A DNA stretch of 64,000 nucleotides. Origin: Ramlibacter sp. Leaf400 (GTDB taxonomy: Bacteria; Pseudomonadota; Gammaproteobacteria; Burkholderiales; Burkholderiaceae_C). This document shows, in pieces, positions 43,196-52,141 of this stretch. The DNA lies in the NCBI RefSeq assembly GCF_001424545.1, contig NZ_LMQL01000001.1, forward strand, positions 187,198 to 251,197, read 5' to 3'. A program made the translations under genes and the position numbers. The notes under the pieces are model-generated. The model did not search any database and was not told the DNA's origin. It saw only the letters and a program-made list of their open reading frames with translations. Each line of letters begins with the position of its first letter. The first letter of the stretch is position 1.

Positions 43196-44166
43196 AGTCG
43201 AACTTGCTTCTTGCCGCATCGCTGGCGGCGTGCGCCGCCGTGTCCGCCACGCCGGCGTGGGCGCAGCAGGACTACCCCGCGCGCCAGCCCGTGCGCCTGG
43301 TCGTCACCTTCGCGCCGGGCGGAGGCGCCGACGCGGCCGCGCGGGCGATCAGCGACAAGCTGGGAGAGAAGCTGGGGCAGACCGTGATCGTGGACAACCG
43401 GCCCGGCGCCGGTGGGACCATCGCGACGAGCCATGTCGCGAAGGCTGCGCCGGATGGCTACACGGTCCTGTTCACCGTGTCTTCGCACAGCATCAACCAG
43501 GCGCTGATGCCGTCGCTGCCGTTCGACACCGAAAAGGACCTGCGCGGCGTGACGCTGGTGGGGCTGCTGCCCCAGGCGCTGGCCGTCCATCCGTCGGTGC
43601 CGGCCAACAACGTGTCGGAGTGGCTGGCGCTGGGACAGAAGGACCCGAGGTTCAAGCAGTACGCCACCGGCGGCGTGGGCTCGCCCGGCCACTTCGCGGG
43701 CGCCGTGCTGCAGACCATGGCCAGGCAGCCGCTGGTGCACGTCGGCTACAAGGGCGCCGGCCCCGCGATGACGGACGTGATCGGCAACCAGGTGCCCGCG
43801 GTGCTCGGCACGCTCGGCGGGATGATGCCCCACATCCGCAGCGGCAAGCTCAAGGCCATCGCGGTGACCTCGCGCCAGCGTTCTGCGCTGCTGCCCAATG
43901 TCCAGACCTTCGGGGAGACGGTGAAGGGCTACGAGTCCGACACCTGGATCGGCACCTTCGTGCCCGCCGGCACGCCGCCGGCCGTGATCGCCAAGCTGCA
44001 TGCGGCCACGGCCGCGGCGCTGGCCGACCCGGACGTCAAGACGCGGCTGGACACCCAGGGCGTCAGCATCGTCGCAGGTCCCCCGGCGGACCTGGACCGG
44101 CTGGTCTCGCACGAGATCAAGCTCTTCACGCAGGTCGTGAAGGAGCAGGGCATCAAGGCGGAGTGA
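43192..44166 (+). CDS. Bug family tripartite tricarboxylate transporter substrate-binding protein
   Basis: The 324-residue periplasmic receptor has a Sec signal (MKSNLLLAASLAACAAVSAT and PAWAQ, cleavage before QDY) and Bug features PVRLVVTFAPGGGADAAARA, VIVDNRPGAGGTIATSHVAK, GGVGSPGHFAGAVLQTM and VGYKGAGPAMTDVIGNQV. The ligand is presumably the acid processed by the upstream CoA-transferase group. GGAGACA (43181-43187) is the ribosome site. It is followed 15 bp later by the VOC gene, so the two may share a transcript. Confidence 0.93.
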   Translation: MKSNLLLAASLAACAAVSATPAWAQQDYPARQPVRLVVTFAPGGGADAAARAISDKLGEKLGQTVIVDNRPGAGGTIATSHVAKAAPDGYTVLFTVSSHSINQALMPSLPFDTEKDLRGVTLVGLLPQALAVHPSVPANNVSEWLALGQKDPRFKQYATGGVGSPGHFAGAVLQTMARQPLVHVGYKGAGPAMTDVIGNQVPAVLGTLGGMMPHIRSGKLKAIAVTSRQRSALLPNVQTFGETVKGYESDTWIGTFVPAGTPPAVIAKLHAATAAALADPDVKTRLDTQGVSIVAGPPADLDRLVSHEIKLFTQVVKEQGIKAE

Positions 44167-44181
44167 AACGGGAGAGCGAAA

Positions 44182-44661
44182 GTGACCAGCAAGAACACGA
44201 TCTGCCTCTGGTACGACGGTACCGCCCTGGACGCCGCGAAGTTCTACGCGGCGACTTTTCCGGACAGCGCCGTGGGGGCCGTCCACCGCGCGCCCGGCGA
44301 CTATCCCTCCGGCAAGGAAGGCGACGTGCTGACGGTGGAGTTCACCGTCATGGGCATCCCGTGCCTGGGCCTGAACGGCGGCTCCGCGTTCAAGCACAAC
44401 GAGGCCTTCTCCTTCCAGGTGGCGACCGAGGACCAGGCCGAAACCGATCGCCTGTGGAACGCGATCGTGCGCAACGGCGGCCAGGAAAGCGCCTGCGGCT
44501 GGTGCAAGGACAAGTGGGGCCTGTCCTGGCAGATCACGCCGCGGGTCCTCTCGGAGGCGATCGCCGATCCCGATCGCGCGGCGGCAAAGCGCGCCTTCGA
44601 AGCGATGATGCAGATGGGGAAGATCGACGTCGCGGCCATCGAGGCCGCGCGACGGGGCTGA
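44182..44661 (+). CDS. VOC family protein (PhnB/3-demethylubiquinone methyltransferase-like)
   Basis: The 159-residue protein has the glyoxalase/VOC fold of the PhnB-like group: NTICLWYDGTALDAAKFYAA, FTVMGIPCLGLNGGSAFKHN and GWCKDKWGLSWQITPRVLSE. Despite the old methyltransferase label, such proteins have no SAM motif and their function is usually unknown. GTG 44182 is preceded by GGGAGAG. It is placed after the Bug gene and 5 bp before the methyltransferase gene. Confidence 0.85.
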   Translation: MTSKNTICLWYDGTALDAAKFYAATFPDSAVGAVHRAPGDYPSGKEGDVLTVEFTVMGIPCLGLNGGSAFKHNEAFSFQVATEDQAETDRLWNAIVRNGGQESACGWCKDKWGLSWQITPRVLSEAIADPDRAAAKRAFEAMMQMGKIDVAAIEAARRG

Positions 44662-44666
44662 GGCCC

Positions 44667-45461
44667 ATGCCCCAGCAACCTTCCGACTCCTGGCAGCTCG
44701 GCAATCCCTACGAACGCTACGTCGGCCGCTGGAGCCGGCATGTTGCCCCTGCGTTCCTGTCATGGCTGGGCGTGCCGCCGGCCAGGCGGTGGGTGGACGT
44801 GGGGTGCGGGACGGGCGCGTTGTGCGCGGCCATCGTCGACCGATGCGCGCCGGCGGCGCTGACCGGTGTCGAGCCCTCCGAGGGGTTCCTTGAAGTGGCG
44901 CGGCGCACGCTTCCCGCGCAGGTCGACCTGCGCCAGGGAAACGCGGCTTCGCTTCCGCTGCCGGAAGGCTCGGCCGACGTGGTCGTCTCGGGGCTGGTCC
45001 TGAACTTCGTGCCGGACCTGCCGGCGGCCTTGCGAGAAGCGCGCAGGGTGTGCGTGCCCGGCGGGACGTTCGCGGCCTACGTCTGGGACTACGCGGAGAA
45101 GATGCAGCTCATGCGGCACTTCTGGGATGCGGCCGTCGCGCTCGATCCCGCCGCCGCAGCGCTGGACGAAGGCCGGCGGTTCCCCTTGTGTCGCCCCGAG
45201 GCCTTGCTTTCGGCCGTGCAGACAGCCGGGTTCAGCGGCGCGGAGACGACGGGCATCGAGGTCGACACGCCCTTCGGCAGCTTCGAGGACATCTGGGAAC
45301 CTTTCCTGGGAGGACAGGGCCCGGCGCCGGCCTACGCGATGTCGCTCGACGAGCAGGCGCGCAACAAGCTGAGGGAAAGTCTGCGTGAGCGCCTGCCGAT
45401 CGAGGCCGGCGGGACCATCGCGCTGGTGGCCCGCGCCTGGGCCGTTCGCGCCACCGTGTGA
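44667..45461 (+). CDS. Class I SAM-dependent methyltransferase
   Basis: The 264-residue protein has a UbiE/Methyltransf_11-like fold: motif I VDVGCGTGALCAAIVDRCAP, the acidic end of strand 2 (TGVEPSEGFLEVA), GNAASLPLPEGSADVVVSGL and LREARRVCVPGGTFAAYVWD. It transfers methyl groups to an unidentified small molecule. ATG 44667 is 5 bp after the VOC stop; the long frame from 43113 is a shadow of the Bug gene. It converges with the transglutaminase-like gene. Confidence 0.88.
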   Translation: MPQQPSDSWQLGNPYERYVGRWSRHVAPAFLSWLGVPPARRWVDVGCGTGALCAAIVDRCAPAALTGVEPSEGFLEVARRTLPAQVDLRQGNAASLPLPEGSADVVVSGLVLNFVPDLPAALREARRVCVPGGTFAAYVWDYAEKMQLMRHFWDAAVALDPAAAALDEGRRFPLCRPEALLSAVQTAGFSGAETTGIEVDTPFGSFEDIWEPFLGGQGPAPAYAMSLDEQARNKLRESLRERLPIEAGGTIALVARAWAVRATV

Positions 45462-45482
45462 CGCGTGCTTGACGCCCGGCGC

Positions 45483-46439
45483 CTAGTTGGGCAGCTGCCG
45501 GGCGCTGGTGCCGGTGAAAGCCGTCGCGCCGTCGAACTGCGCGCAACCGGAACTTGACACCGGTGATGCGGCGACGGTCGAAAGCGCCTCGCGGCAATGG
45601 CGGGGGAGCGTGAAGCCGGCCGCGGTCGAAGCCGTCGCCCGCACGAGCGGCGCCTTCGACTGGACGGCGCCGAAGATCGTGGCATAGGCGACGTCGGCCG
45701 CGTCGCGGCCGGTCCCGATCCGCACGAAGCCCATCGGGATGCCGGTCCCCGACGGATCGAACAGGTACCACCGGTCCCCGAGGTACGCCTCGACGTAGGC
45801 GTGGAAGTCCGGCGGGCCGAGCGATTCGGGAGCGCCATAGTCGGTGCCCGTGGCCATGCGCGCCGGGATGTTGAGCGCGCGGCACAGGGCGATCATGAGG
45901 TGCGTGAAATCCCGGCACACGCCGACCTGGTCCAGCACGGTGTCCAGCGCGGAGGTCGTCGAGGTGCTGGTGTTGGACGCGAAGGTCACCCGCCGTTGCA
46001 CCCAGTGCTGGATGGCGAGCACGCGGCTGTAGCCCGGCCAGAGGCCACCGAACTCGCTGAAGGCCAGCTTCAGCAGCCGGTCCGACTCGCAGTAGCGGCT
46101 GGGGTAGACGTACGGCATCACCTCCAGCGGCAGGCACCTCACGGGGACCTCTTCCAATGTGTCGGGTTCGGCCAGGTGGTGGTCGATGGTGACTGTTGCC
46201 GAGTAGCTCACGACCAACGGACCGGCGTTCGCATGCAACCGCATGAATCGCGACCCGGTGGAGGGTTCGACGGCGATCTGCGGCACCACCGGCTGGCTGA
46301 TGTGCAGGTTTTCGTCATCGACGCTCTGGTGCGCCGTGACGGCGGGGTGGATGTTGAACACGAAGTCGGCACCGTCTGCATGCTGCACGTCGTATTCGAG
46401 GTTTATCTCCAGGGCGATCTGAACCATGATCTGTCGCAT
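45483..46439 (-). CDS. Transglutaminase-like family protein
   Basis: The 318-residue protein contains a papain-like transglutaminase domain with the catalytic triad visible: Cys in LDQVGVCRDFTHLMIALCRA, His in DFHAYVEAYLGDRWYLFDPS, and Asp in the same segment. The N-terminal half is beta-rich (LEINLEYDVQHADGADFVFN), as in the bacterial family that acts as cysteine protease or peptide-modifying enzyme. No signal peptide is seen, so a cytoplasmic role is likely. ATG 46439 is preferred, though ATG 46427 is equally open. A hypothetical gene lies divergently upstream. Function is not established. Confidence 0.82.
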   Translation of the reverse strand: MRQIMVQIALEINLEYDVQHADGADFVFNIHPAVTAHQSVDDENLHISQPVVPQIAVEPSTGSRFMRLHANAGPLVVSYSATVTIDHHLAEPDTLEEVPVRCLPLEVMPYVYPSRYCESDRLLKLAFSEFGGLWPGYSRVLAIQHWVQRRVTFASNTSTSTTSALDTVLDQVGVCRDFTHLMIALCRALNIPARMATGTDYGAPESLGPPDFHAYVEAYLGDRWYLFDPSGTGIPMGFVRIGTGRDAADVAYATIFGAVQSKAPLVRATASTAAGFTLPRHCREALSTVAASPVSSSGCAQFDGATAFTGTSARQLPN

Positions 46440-46530
46440 TCTGGGGCCATTGCCGGTCCGCTTTCCGACGGGTTGCGCAAGGTGTTCACGTTTGCTAACC
46501 CTTGTTTGCTGCGGCGCAGCATAATGAGCA

Positions 46531-46863
46531 ATGGGCATCGCTAGGACTGATGAGGTTGAACCTCCGACGAGGCGGTACTTCAGCGTGGTCGACGCTTCGG
46601 GCAATGAGTTGCCGGCTGTCGAATACTGGGCCGGCAGTCCGGAAGAGGATCAGCCGTCGTTCCAGGTCGTCCCGCTGCGCAGGTTCGTCAAGCTGCTCGG
46701 CATCGGGGAGTCGCTCAGGGAGATCCGCACGGGCGTCTTCGAGGGCCTGAGCTCCGGGCGCAGGTTCGTTCGCTCCGAACACGCGGACTCGCTGACGCGC
46801 GGCGCCGACAAGGGGCTCACGCCACGACCGGGCCACGACGCCGCACGCGCCCACTGGTCCTGA
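46531..46863 (+). CDS. Unknown 110-residue protein
   Basis: The product is not recognised. It is hydrophilic, with RRYFSVVDASGNELPAVEYW and FQVVPLRRFVKLLGIGESLR, and a basic, disordered-looking C-terminus. No signal or membrane segment is found. CATAAT lies 5 nt upstream of the ATG and the upstream 90 bp are AT-rich, suggesting a promoter shared with the divergent transglutaminase gene. The gene may be a recent or lineage-specific acquisition because its base composition is slightly lower in GC. Confidence 0.55.
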   Translation: MGIARTDEVEPPTRRYFSVVDASGNELPAVEYWAGSPEEDQPSFQVVPLRRFVKLLGIGESLREIRTGVFEGLSSGRRFVRSEHADSLTRGADKGLTPRPGHDAARAHWS

Positions 46864-46904
46864 TCCGGGAGAGCACGGATCCGATCAGGAAAAGGAGAGG
46901 AACC

Positions 46905-47921
46905 ATGTTCCGCAGCACCTTGATCTGCACCGCCGCGATGCTCGCCGCCTGCGGCACACCCCCTGCGCCTACTCCACCCACTGCGCCACCCGCGCCACCT
47001 TCGCAGGCCGCGGTGGACGCGCATGTCGAGAGGGCCCGGGCGCTGGCCGGCACCGACCTGCAGTTCCTGATGCCCGTGTGCCAGCCGCAACCGGCCCAGC
47101 GCGCCGCGCCGGGCGATCCGGCGATCGAACAGATGCTGCAGCGGCAGATCGCGCGCCCTGCGCCGGAACCGGCCCAGGTGTTCGACAACCTCTACTACGT
47201 GGGCTCGGCGTGGGTCAGTGCCTGGGTGGTGAAGACCAGCCAGGGGCTGATCCTGATCGACGCCTTGAACAATGCCCTGGAGGCCAGCGGCCTCATCGAA
47301 GGCGGGATGCGCAAGCTCGGGCTGGACCCGGCGCAGATCAAGTACCTGGTGGTCACGCACGGTCACGGCGACCACTACGGCGGCGCTTCCATGCTGGCGC
47401 AGAAGTACGGCATGCGCGTGGTGGCCAGCGCGCTCGACTGGCAGATGATGGAAACCCAGCTGGAGTTCGATTCGCCGCAGTGGGGACGCCCGCCCAAGCG
47501 AGACATCGCGGTCCAGGACGGCGAGAAGCTCACGCTGGGCGACACCACCATCACGTTCTACGTCACGCCGGGCCACACGCTCGGAACGCTGTCCCCCGTG
47601 ATCGAGACCAGGGCGGGAGGCCGCACGCACAAGGCGCTGATGTGGGGCGGCACGTCGTTCAATTTCGGCAAGGACTTCGGCCGACTGGACTCGTACATCG
47701 CCCAGACCGAGCGCATGCGGGGCGTGGCCAGGCGCGAGCCGATCGACGTCTTCCTGAGCAACCACCCGGGCTGGGACGGGACGGTCGAGAACCTCGCCGC
47801 GCTCCGGCAGAACCCGGGCGCCCGCAATCCCTACGTGCGCGGCACCGAGGGCGTGGACAGGGCGCTGCGCACGCTCGGGGAGTGCGCCCGCGCGCAGCGC
47901 GTGCGCTTCATGCTGGCGTGA
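46905..47921 (+). CDS. MBL-fold metallo-hydrolase lipoprotein
   Basis: The 338-residue protein has a lipoprotein signal (AMLAAC) followed by a Pro-rich tether (GTPPAPTPPTAPPAPP) and a metallo-beta-lactamase fold: FDNLYYVGSAWVSAWVVKTS, the zinc motif THGHGDHYGG (His152, His154, Asp156, His157) and YVTPGHTLGTLSP. It resembles B3-like periplasmic hydrolases, but the loops do not identify a beta-lactamase. It should sit on the periplasmic face of a membrane. It is separated by 41 bp from the preceding hypothetical gene, with AAAGGAGAGG before the ATG. Confidence 0.88.
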   Translation: MFRSTLICTAAMLAACGTPPAPTPPTAPPAPPSQAAVDAHVERARALAGTDLQFLMPVCQPQPAQRAAPGDPAIEQMLQRQIARPAPEPAQVFDNLYYVGSAWVSAWVVKTSQGLILIDALNNALEASGLIEGGMRKLGLDPAQIKYLVVTHGHGDHYGGASMLAQKYGMRVVASALDWQMMETQLEFDSPQWGRPPKRDIAVQDGEKLTLGDTTITFYVTPGHTLGTLSPVIETRAGGRTHKALMWGGTSFNFGKDFGRLDSYIAQTERMRGVARREPIDVFLSNHPGWDGTVENLAALRQNPGARNPYVRGTEGVDRALRTLGECARAQRVRFMLA

Positions 47922-48016
47922 GGTCGCGCCTGGCGCGAAGGCACCGCGGCTGAGCCACAGCGAGCCGGGGCCTTGCCGTATCCTGCCTTTCGAATTCTTC
48001 CGAAAGGGAAAACGCC

Positions 48017-48268
48017 ATGCAGGAAAAGTCTGCCGATCCGCATCCGCTCAGCGACCTCGCGTACGACTGGATCACGCTCATGCAGAACAAGGCGCAAGCG
48101 CTGATCGCCTACGACCAGTACATCAAGGACGCGGAAGCGGCGAACTCACCGGAGTGCGCGGCGTTCTTCCGCAAGGTGCACGACGCCGACAAGGCTCAGC
48201 TCGCCGAAGCCAAGCAGCACCTGGTCGCGGTGCTCCAGGGCAAGATGGGCTCGCCGCCGAAGAAGTGA
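48017..48268 (+). CDS. Unknown 83-residue helical protein
   Basis: The product is not recognised. It is almost entirely helical and charged (LAYDWITLMQNKAQALIAYD, FRKVHDADKAQLAEAKQHL), reminiscent of small four-helix or stress proteins. AAAGGGAAAA lies before the ATG. It stands alone between the MBL gene and the end of the convergent aldehyde oxidoreductase operon. An AT-rich CGAATTCTTCCGAAAG stretch (47991-48006), containing the inverted repeat TTTCGAATTCTTCCGAAA, precedes it. Confidence 0.65.
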   Translation: MQEKSADPHPLSDLAYDWITLMQNKAQALIAYDQYIKDAEAANSPECAAFFRKVHDADKAQLAEAKQHLVAVLQGKMGSPPKK

Positions 48269-48308
48269 AGCGCGCCCGCGCTCACGAGATCCATCTTCGT
48301 CGACTCCT

Positions 48309-50516
48309 TCAGGCGACCGGCGGCAGTCGGTCGAGCAGCTTGTCCAGGGTGATGGGGTAGTCGCGCACCCGGATGCCGGTCGCGTTGTGGATGGCATTGG
48401 CCACCGCCGCGCCGACCCCGCACAGCCCCAGCTCGCCCACGCCCTTGGCCTTCATCGGCGAGGACATCGGGTCGGTCTCGTCCAGGAAGACCACCTCCTG
48501 GTGCGGGATGTCGGCATGCACCGGCACTTCGTAGCCCGCGAGGTCGTGGTTGACGAAGAAGCCGCGCCGCTTGTCCACGGCCAGCTCCTCCATCAGCGCG
48601 CCGCCCACGCCCATCGTCATCGCGCCGATCACCTGGCTGCGTGCCGACTTCGGGTTCAGGATGCGGCCGGCGGCGCACACGGCGAGCATGCGCCGCACGC
48701 GCACCTCGCCCGTGTAGCTGTCGACACCGACCTCCACGAAGTGCGCGCCGAACGTGGACTGCTGCGCCTTGCGGCTCAGTTCGCCGAACTCGATGGCGTC
48801 TTGCGCCACCAGCCCGTCGGCACCCGCGGCCTCGGCCAGCGGCACTTGCCGGTCGGCGGCGCGCACCATGCCGTCGGCGAACACCGCGTCCGCGGGCATC
48901 CCCAGCTTGCCGGCGACCGCCTCGCGCAGCTTCACGCAGGCCGCATACACGCCGGCGGTGGAGCTGTTGGCGCCCCACTGGCCGCCGGAGCCGGCCGACA
49001 CGGGGAAGGCGGAGTCGCCCAGGCGCACGAACACCTTCTCGATCGCCACGCCCATCATCTCGGCGGCCGTCTGCGCAATGATGGTGTACGAGCCGGTGCC
49101 GATGTCCGTCATGTCGGTCTCCACCGTGACGACGCCCCGTGGGTCCAGGCGCACGCGGGCGGCGGACTTGGCCACGGCGTTGTTGCGGAAGGCGGCCGCG
49201 ACGCCCATGCCCACCAGCCAGCGCCCGTCACGGACCTGCGCGGGACGCGCGTTGCGCCGGTCCCAGCCGAAGCGCTGCGCCCCGGTGCGCAGGCACTCGA
49301 CCAGCTGGCGCTGGGAGAACGGCCGCTCGGGCCGCTGCGGATCGACCTGGGTGTCGTTGAGGATGCGCAACTGCACGGGATCGAGCCCCAGCTTTTCCGC
49401 CATCTCGTCCATCGCGATCTCCAGCGCCATCATGCCGGGCGCCTCGCCCGGCGCGCGCATGGCGTTGCCCTCCGGAAGGTCCAGCACGGCCAGGCGCGTG
49501 ACGGTCAGGCGGTTGGCGCCCGCGTAGAGCAGGCGGCTCTGGTTGACGGCCGTCTCCGCCCTGCCGCCGGGCAGGTCGCCGGACCAGCCCTCGTGCGCCA
49601 TGGCGGTGATCCTGCCGTCGCGCGTGGCGCCGATGCGGATGCGCTGGATCGTCGCGGGCCGGTGCGTGGTGTTGTTGGCGACCAGGGGCCGCTGCAGCGC
49701 CACCTTGACCGGCCGCCCCGCCGCGCGCGCGCCCAATGCGGCCAGCAGCGCGTCGGCGCGGATGAACAGCTTGCCGCCGAAGCCGCCGCCGACGAAGGGC
49801 GAGACCAGGCGCACGTCCTCCTTCGGCAGGCCCAGTGTCCTGGCCAGGTCGGTGACGCTCCAGTCGATCATCTGGTTCGACGTCCACACCGTGAGCTTGC
49901 CGCCCTGCCACGCGGCGGTGGAGGCGTGCGGCTCCATCATCGCGTGCGACTGGTCGGGCGTGCTGTAGGTGGCATCGAACTGCACCGGCGCCGCGGCATA
50001 CGCGCCGTCGAAGTCGCCGGTCCGCGTTTCCGCTGGCCCGCCGAAGGGCATCTGCCGCGGCGGCTGCGCCGAAGCCTTGCCGGCCTGCAGGTCGAACCGG
50101 CCCGCCGTGTGGGTGTACTGCACGCGCACCAGCTGTGCCGCCGCGCGGGCCTGCTCGAAGGTCTGCGCCACCACCAGCGCGATCGCCTGGTGGTAGTGCT
50201 CGATCTCCGGCCCGCCCAGCAGTGTGGCCGTGTTGAAGGTGCCCTTGCCCAGCTTGCCCGCGTTGCGCGCGGTGACGATGGTGATCACGCCCGGCGCCGC
50301 GCGCGCGGCGCGCAGGTCCATGGAAGCGATGCGTCCCTTGGCGATGCCCGCGCCCACGACGAAACCGTAGGCCGCCTCCGGCGCCACGTCATGGCGCTCG
50401 TACGCGTACGGCGCGACGCCGGTGGTCTTGAGCGGCCCGTCGATGCGGTCGATGGGCCGGCCGATCACCTTGAGCTGGTCGATCGGGTTGGTGGTGGCAG
50501 GGGTGTCGAATTTCAT
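48309..50516 (-). CDS. paoC: Molybdenum hydroxylase large subunit (PaoC/YagR-like aldehyde oxidoreductase)
   Basis: The 735-residue subunit binds the molybdopterin cytosine dinucleotide cofactor. Xanthine-oxidase family segments include VVGAGIAKGRIASMDLRAAR, VSPFVGGGFGGKLFIRADAL, RAPGEAPGMMALEIAMDEMA and, near the end, KAKGVGELGLCGVGAAVANA, whose Glu is the active-site base. It oxidises aldehydes to acids. It is the last gene of a PaoABC-type operon and starts immediately after the FAD-subunit stop. The maturation factor PaoD/XdhC is not adjacent in the window. Confidence 0.92.
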   Translation of the reverse strand: MKFDTPATTNPIDQLKVIGRPIDRIDGPLKTTGVAPYAYERHDVAPEAAYGFVVGAGIAKGRIASMDLRAARAAPGVITIVTARNAGKLGKGTFNTATLLGGPEIEHYHQAIALVVAQTFEQARAAAQLVRVQYTHTAGRFDLQAGKASAQPPRQMPFGGPAETRTGDFDGAYAAAPVQFDATYSTPDQSHAMMEPHASTAAWQGGKLTVWTSNQMIDWSVTDLARTLGLPKEDVRLVSPFVGGGFGGKLFIRADALLAALGARAAGRPVKVALQRPLVANNTTHRPATIQRIRIGATRDGRITAMAHEGWSGDLPGGRAETAVNQSRLLYAGANRLTVTRLAVLDLPEGNAMRAPGEAPGMMALEIAMDEMAEKLGLDPVQLRILNDTQVDPQRPERPFSQRQLVECLRTGAQRFGWDRRNARPAQVRDGRWLVGMGVAAAFRNNAVAKSAARVRLDPRGVVTVETDMTDIGTGSYTIIAQTAAEMMGVAIEKVFVRLGDSAFPVSAGSGGQWGANSSTAGVYAACVKLREAVAGKLGMPADAVFADGMVRAADRQVPLAEAAGADGLVAQDAIEFGELSRKAQQSTFGAHFVEVGVDSYTGEVRVRRMLAVCAAGRILNPKSARSQVIGAMTMGVGGALMEELAVDKRRGFFVNHDLAGYEVPVHADIPHQEVVFLDETDPMSSPMKAKGVGELGLCGVGAAVANAIHNATGIRVRDYPITLDKLLDRLPPVA

Positions 50517-51467
50517 TCAGGTCCTCGCTTGGGCCAGCACCGCGGCGAGCGTGCGCTCCACCAGCGGCAGCTTGAAGGCGTTGTGCTCGGTCGGGCGCGC
50601 GCCGGCCAGCAGCCGGGACGTCACGGCCCTGGCGCCTTGCGGCAGGGCGGCTTCGGCCGCCTCCGCCCGCCAGGGCCTGGCGGCCACGCCGCCCAGCGCC
50701 ACGCGGCCGCTGCCGTCACGCTGCACGATGGCGGCGACGGACACGAGCGCGAACGCGTAGGAAGCGCGGTCGCGCACCTTCCGGTAGACGTGGGTGCCGC
50801 CCGCGGGCCGGGGCAGCGTCACGGCGGTGATCAGCTCGCCGCGCTCCAGGGCCGTTTCGACGTGCGGCGTGTTGCCGGGCAGCCGGTGGAAGTCGGCGAT
50901 CGGGATCACGCGCGCGCGCCCGTCCGGCCGCACCGTCTCGACGTTCGCATCCAGCACCCGCATGGCCACCGCCATGTCGCTGGGGTGGGTGGCGATGCAG
51001 GCGTCGCTGGCGCCGACCACGGCGTGCTGCCGGTTGACGCCGCCGATGGCGCTGCAGCCGCTGCCCGGCTGGCGCTTGTTGCAGGGCTGGTCGGTGTCGT
51101 AGAAATAGGGGCAGCGGGTGCGCTGCAGCAGGTTGCCCGCGGTGGTCGCCTTGTTCCTCAGCTGGCCGGAAGCGCCGGCCAGGAGGGCGCGGGAGAGCAC
51201 GCCATAGTCGCGGCGCACCCGCTCGTCCGCCGCGAGGTCGGTGTTGCGCACCAGAGCGCCGATGCGCAGGCCGCCTTCTGGCGTGGCCTCGATGCGGTCC
51301 AGCGGCAGGCCGTTCACGTCCACCAGGTGCGCGGGCGCTTCGATCTGGAGCTTCATCAGGTCCAGCAGGTTGGTGCCGCCGGCGATGAACCTCGCCTGCG
51401 GATGGCGGGCCACGGCAGACGCGGCCTCGGCCGGCGTGCGCGCGCGCTCGTAGGTGAAGGGCTTCAT
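50517..51467 (-). CDS. paoB: FAD-binding subunit of aldehyde oxidoreductase with [4Fe-4S] insert (PaoB-like)
   Basis: The 316-residue subunit carries the FAD domain: [20 protein letters not shown] and [20 protein letters not shown]. The Cys-rich insert [18 protein letters not shown] and the following residues provide the extra 4Fe-4S ligands characteristic of E. coli PaoB. It passes electrons between the 2Fe-2S subunit and the final acceptor. Its start ATG 51467 overlaps the PaoA-like stop, and its end abuts the paoC start. Confidence 0.92.
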   Translation of the reverse strand: MKPFTYERARTPAEAASAVARHPQARFIAGGTNLLDLMKLQIEAPAHLVDVNGLPLDRIEATPEGGLRIGALVRNTDLAADERVRRDYGVLSRALLAGASGQLRNKATTAGNLLQRTRCPYFYDTDQPCNKRQPGSGCSAIGGVNRQHAVVGASDACIATHPSDMAVAMRVLDANVETVRPDGRARVIPIADFHRLPGNTPHVETALERGELITAVTLPRPAGGTHVYRKVRDRASYAFALVSVAAIVQRDGSGRVALGGVAARPWRAEAAEAALPQGARAVTSRLLAGARPTEHNAFKLPLVERTLAAVLAQART

Positions 51468-52141
51468 GTCCGCACCCCCGCGACTTCGCTGATGGCGTCG
51501 ACGATGTTGGAGTAGGCGCCGCAGCGGCAGAGGTTGCCGCTCATGCGCTCTCGCAGTTCGTCGGCCGAGAGCAGCGGCCGCGCCGTGAGGTCGGCGCTCA
51601 CGTGGCTGGGCACGCCGCGGCGCACTTCGTCGATCACGCCGACGGCCGAGCAGATCTGCCCGGGCGTGCAGTAGCCGCACTGGTAGCCGTCGTGCCTGAC
51701 GAACGCGGCCTGCATCGGGTGCAGCTGCTGCGGCGTGCCCAGGCCTTCGATGGTGGTCACCTTCGCGCCTTCGTGCATCACGGCCAGCGACAGGCAGGCA
51801 TTGATGCGCCGGCCGTCCACGAGCACGGTGCAGGCGCCGCACTGGCCGTGGTCGCAGCCCTTCTTGGTGCCCGTCAGGTGCAGGTGCTCGCGCAGCGCGT
51901 CCAGCAGCGTCGTGCGAGTGTCCAGGTCCAGCGTGCGTGCGCTGCCGTTCACCTCCATCGTCACGCGCGCGGTGGGCACCGTGGCCGTGGCCGCGGCAGG
52001 GCTGCCGGGCGCGCCGGCGGCCGACACCGCCGGCGTGGCCACGGCGCCCGCTGCGGAGCCGGCGCCGACGATCAGCAGGTCGCGGCGGGAGATCGTGAGG
52101 TCGGGTTGGTTGGTTTCGTCCATGGGCTTTCCGGTGCTCAT
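51464..52141 (-). CDS. paoA: 2Fe-2S subunit of aldehyde oxidoreductase with Tat signal (PaoA-like)
   Basis: The 225-residue subunit begins with a twin-arginine signal ([20 protein letters not shown]) and so exports the folded complex to the periplasm. Two clusters are bound by Cys in [22 protein letters not shown] and in [11 protein letters not shown] with [11 protein letters not shown] 52141 overlaps the stop of the cupin gene (ATGA); ATG 52123 is an internal alternative. With paoB and paoC it forms a periplasmic aldehyde-detoxifying enzyme. Confidence 0.93.
   Translation of the reverse strand: MSTGKPMDETNQPDLTISRRDLLIVGAGSAAGAVATPAVSAAGAPGSPAAATATVPTARVTMEVNGSARTLDLDTRTTLLDALREHLHLTGTKKGCDHGQCGACTVLVDGRRINACLSLAVMHEGAKVTTIEGLGTPQQLHPMQAAFVRHDGYQCGYCTPGQICSAVGVIDEVRRGVPSHVSADLTARPLLSADELRERMSGNLCRCGAYSNIVDAISEVAGVRT

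Noticed and set aside
44182..44661. VOC protein as a fosfomycin or bleomycin resistance enzyme
   Set aside because: Its motifs fit the PhnB-like group without the metal-ligand pattern of those resistance proteins, and the context is catabolic.
46905..47921. MBL lipoprotein as a beta-lactamase resistance gene
   Set aside because: Only the general zinc motif and fold are visible. The specific loops and family-level identity to B3 enzymes cannot be shown by reading, so it is called a hydrolase of unknown substrate.
48387..51515. A 1042-codon open frame on plus, antisense to the paoC and paoB genes
   Set aside because: It is His/Arg/Ala-rich without family features and lies opposite well-supported xanthine-oxidase-family genes. 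In 70% GC DNA such shadow frames are expected because GC-rich third positions exclude stops.
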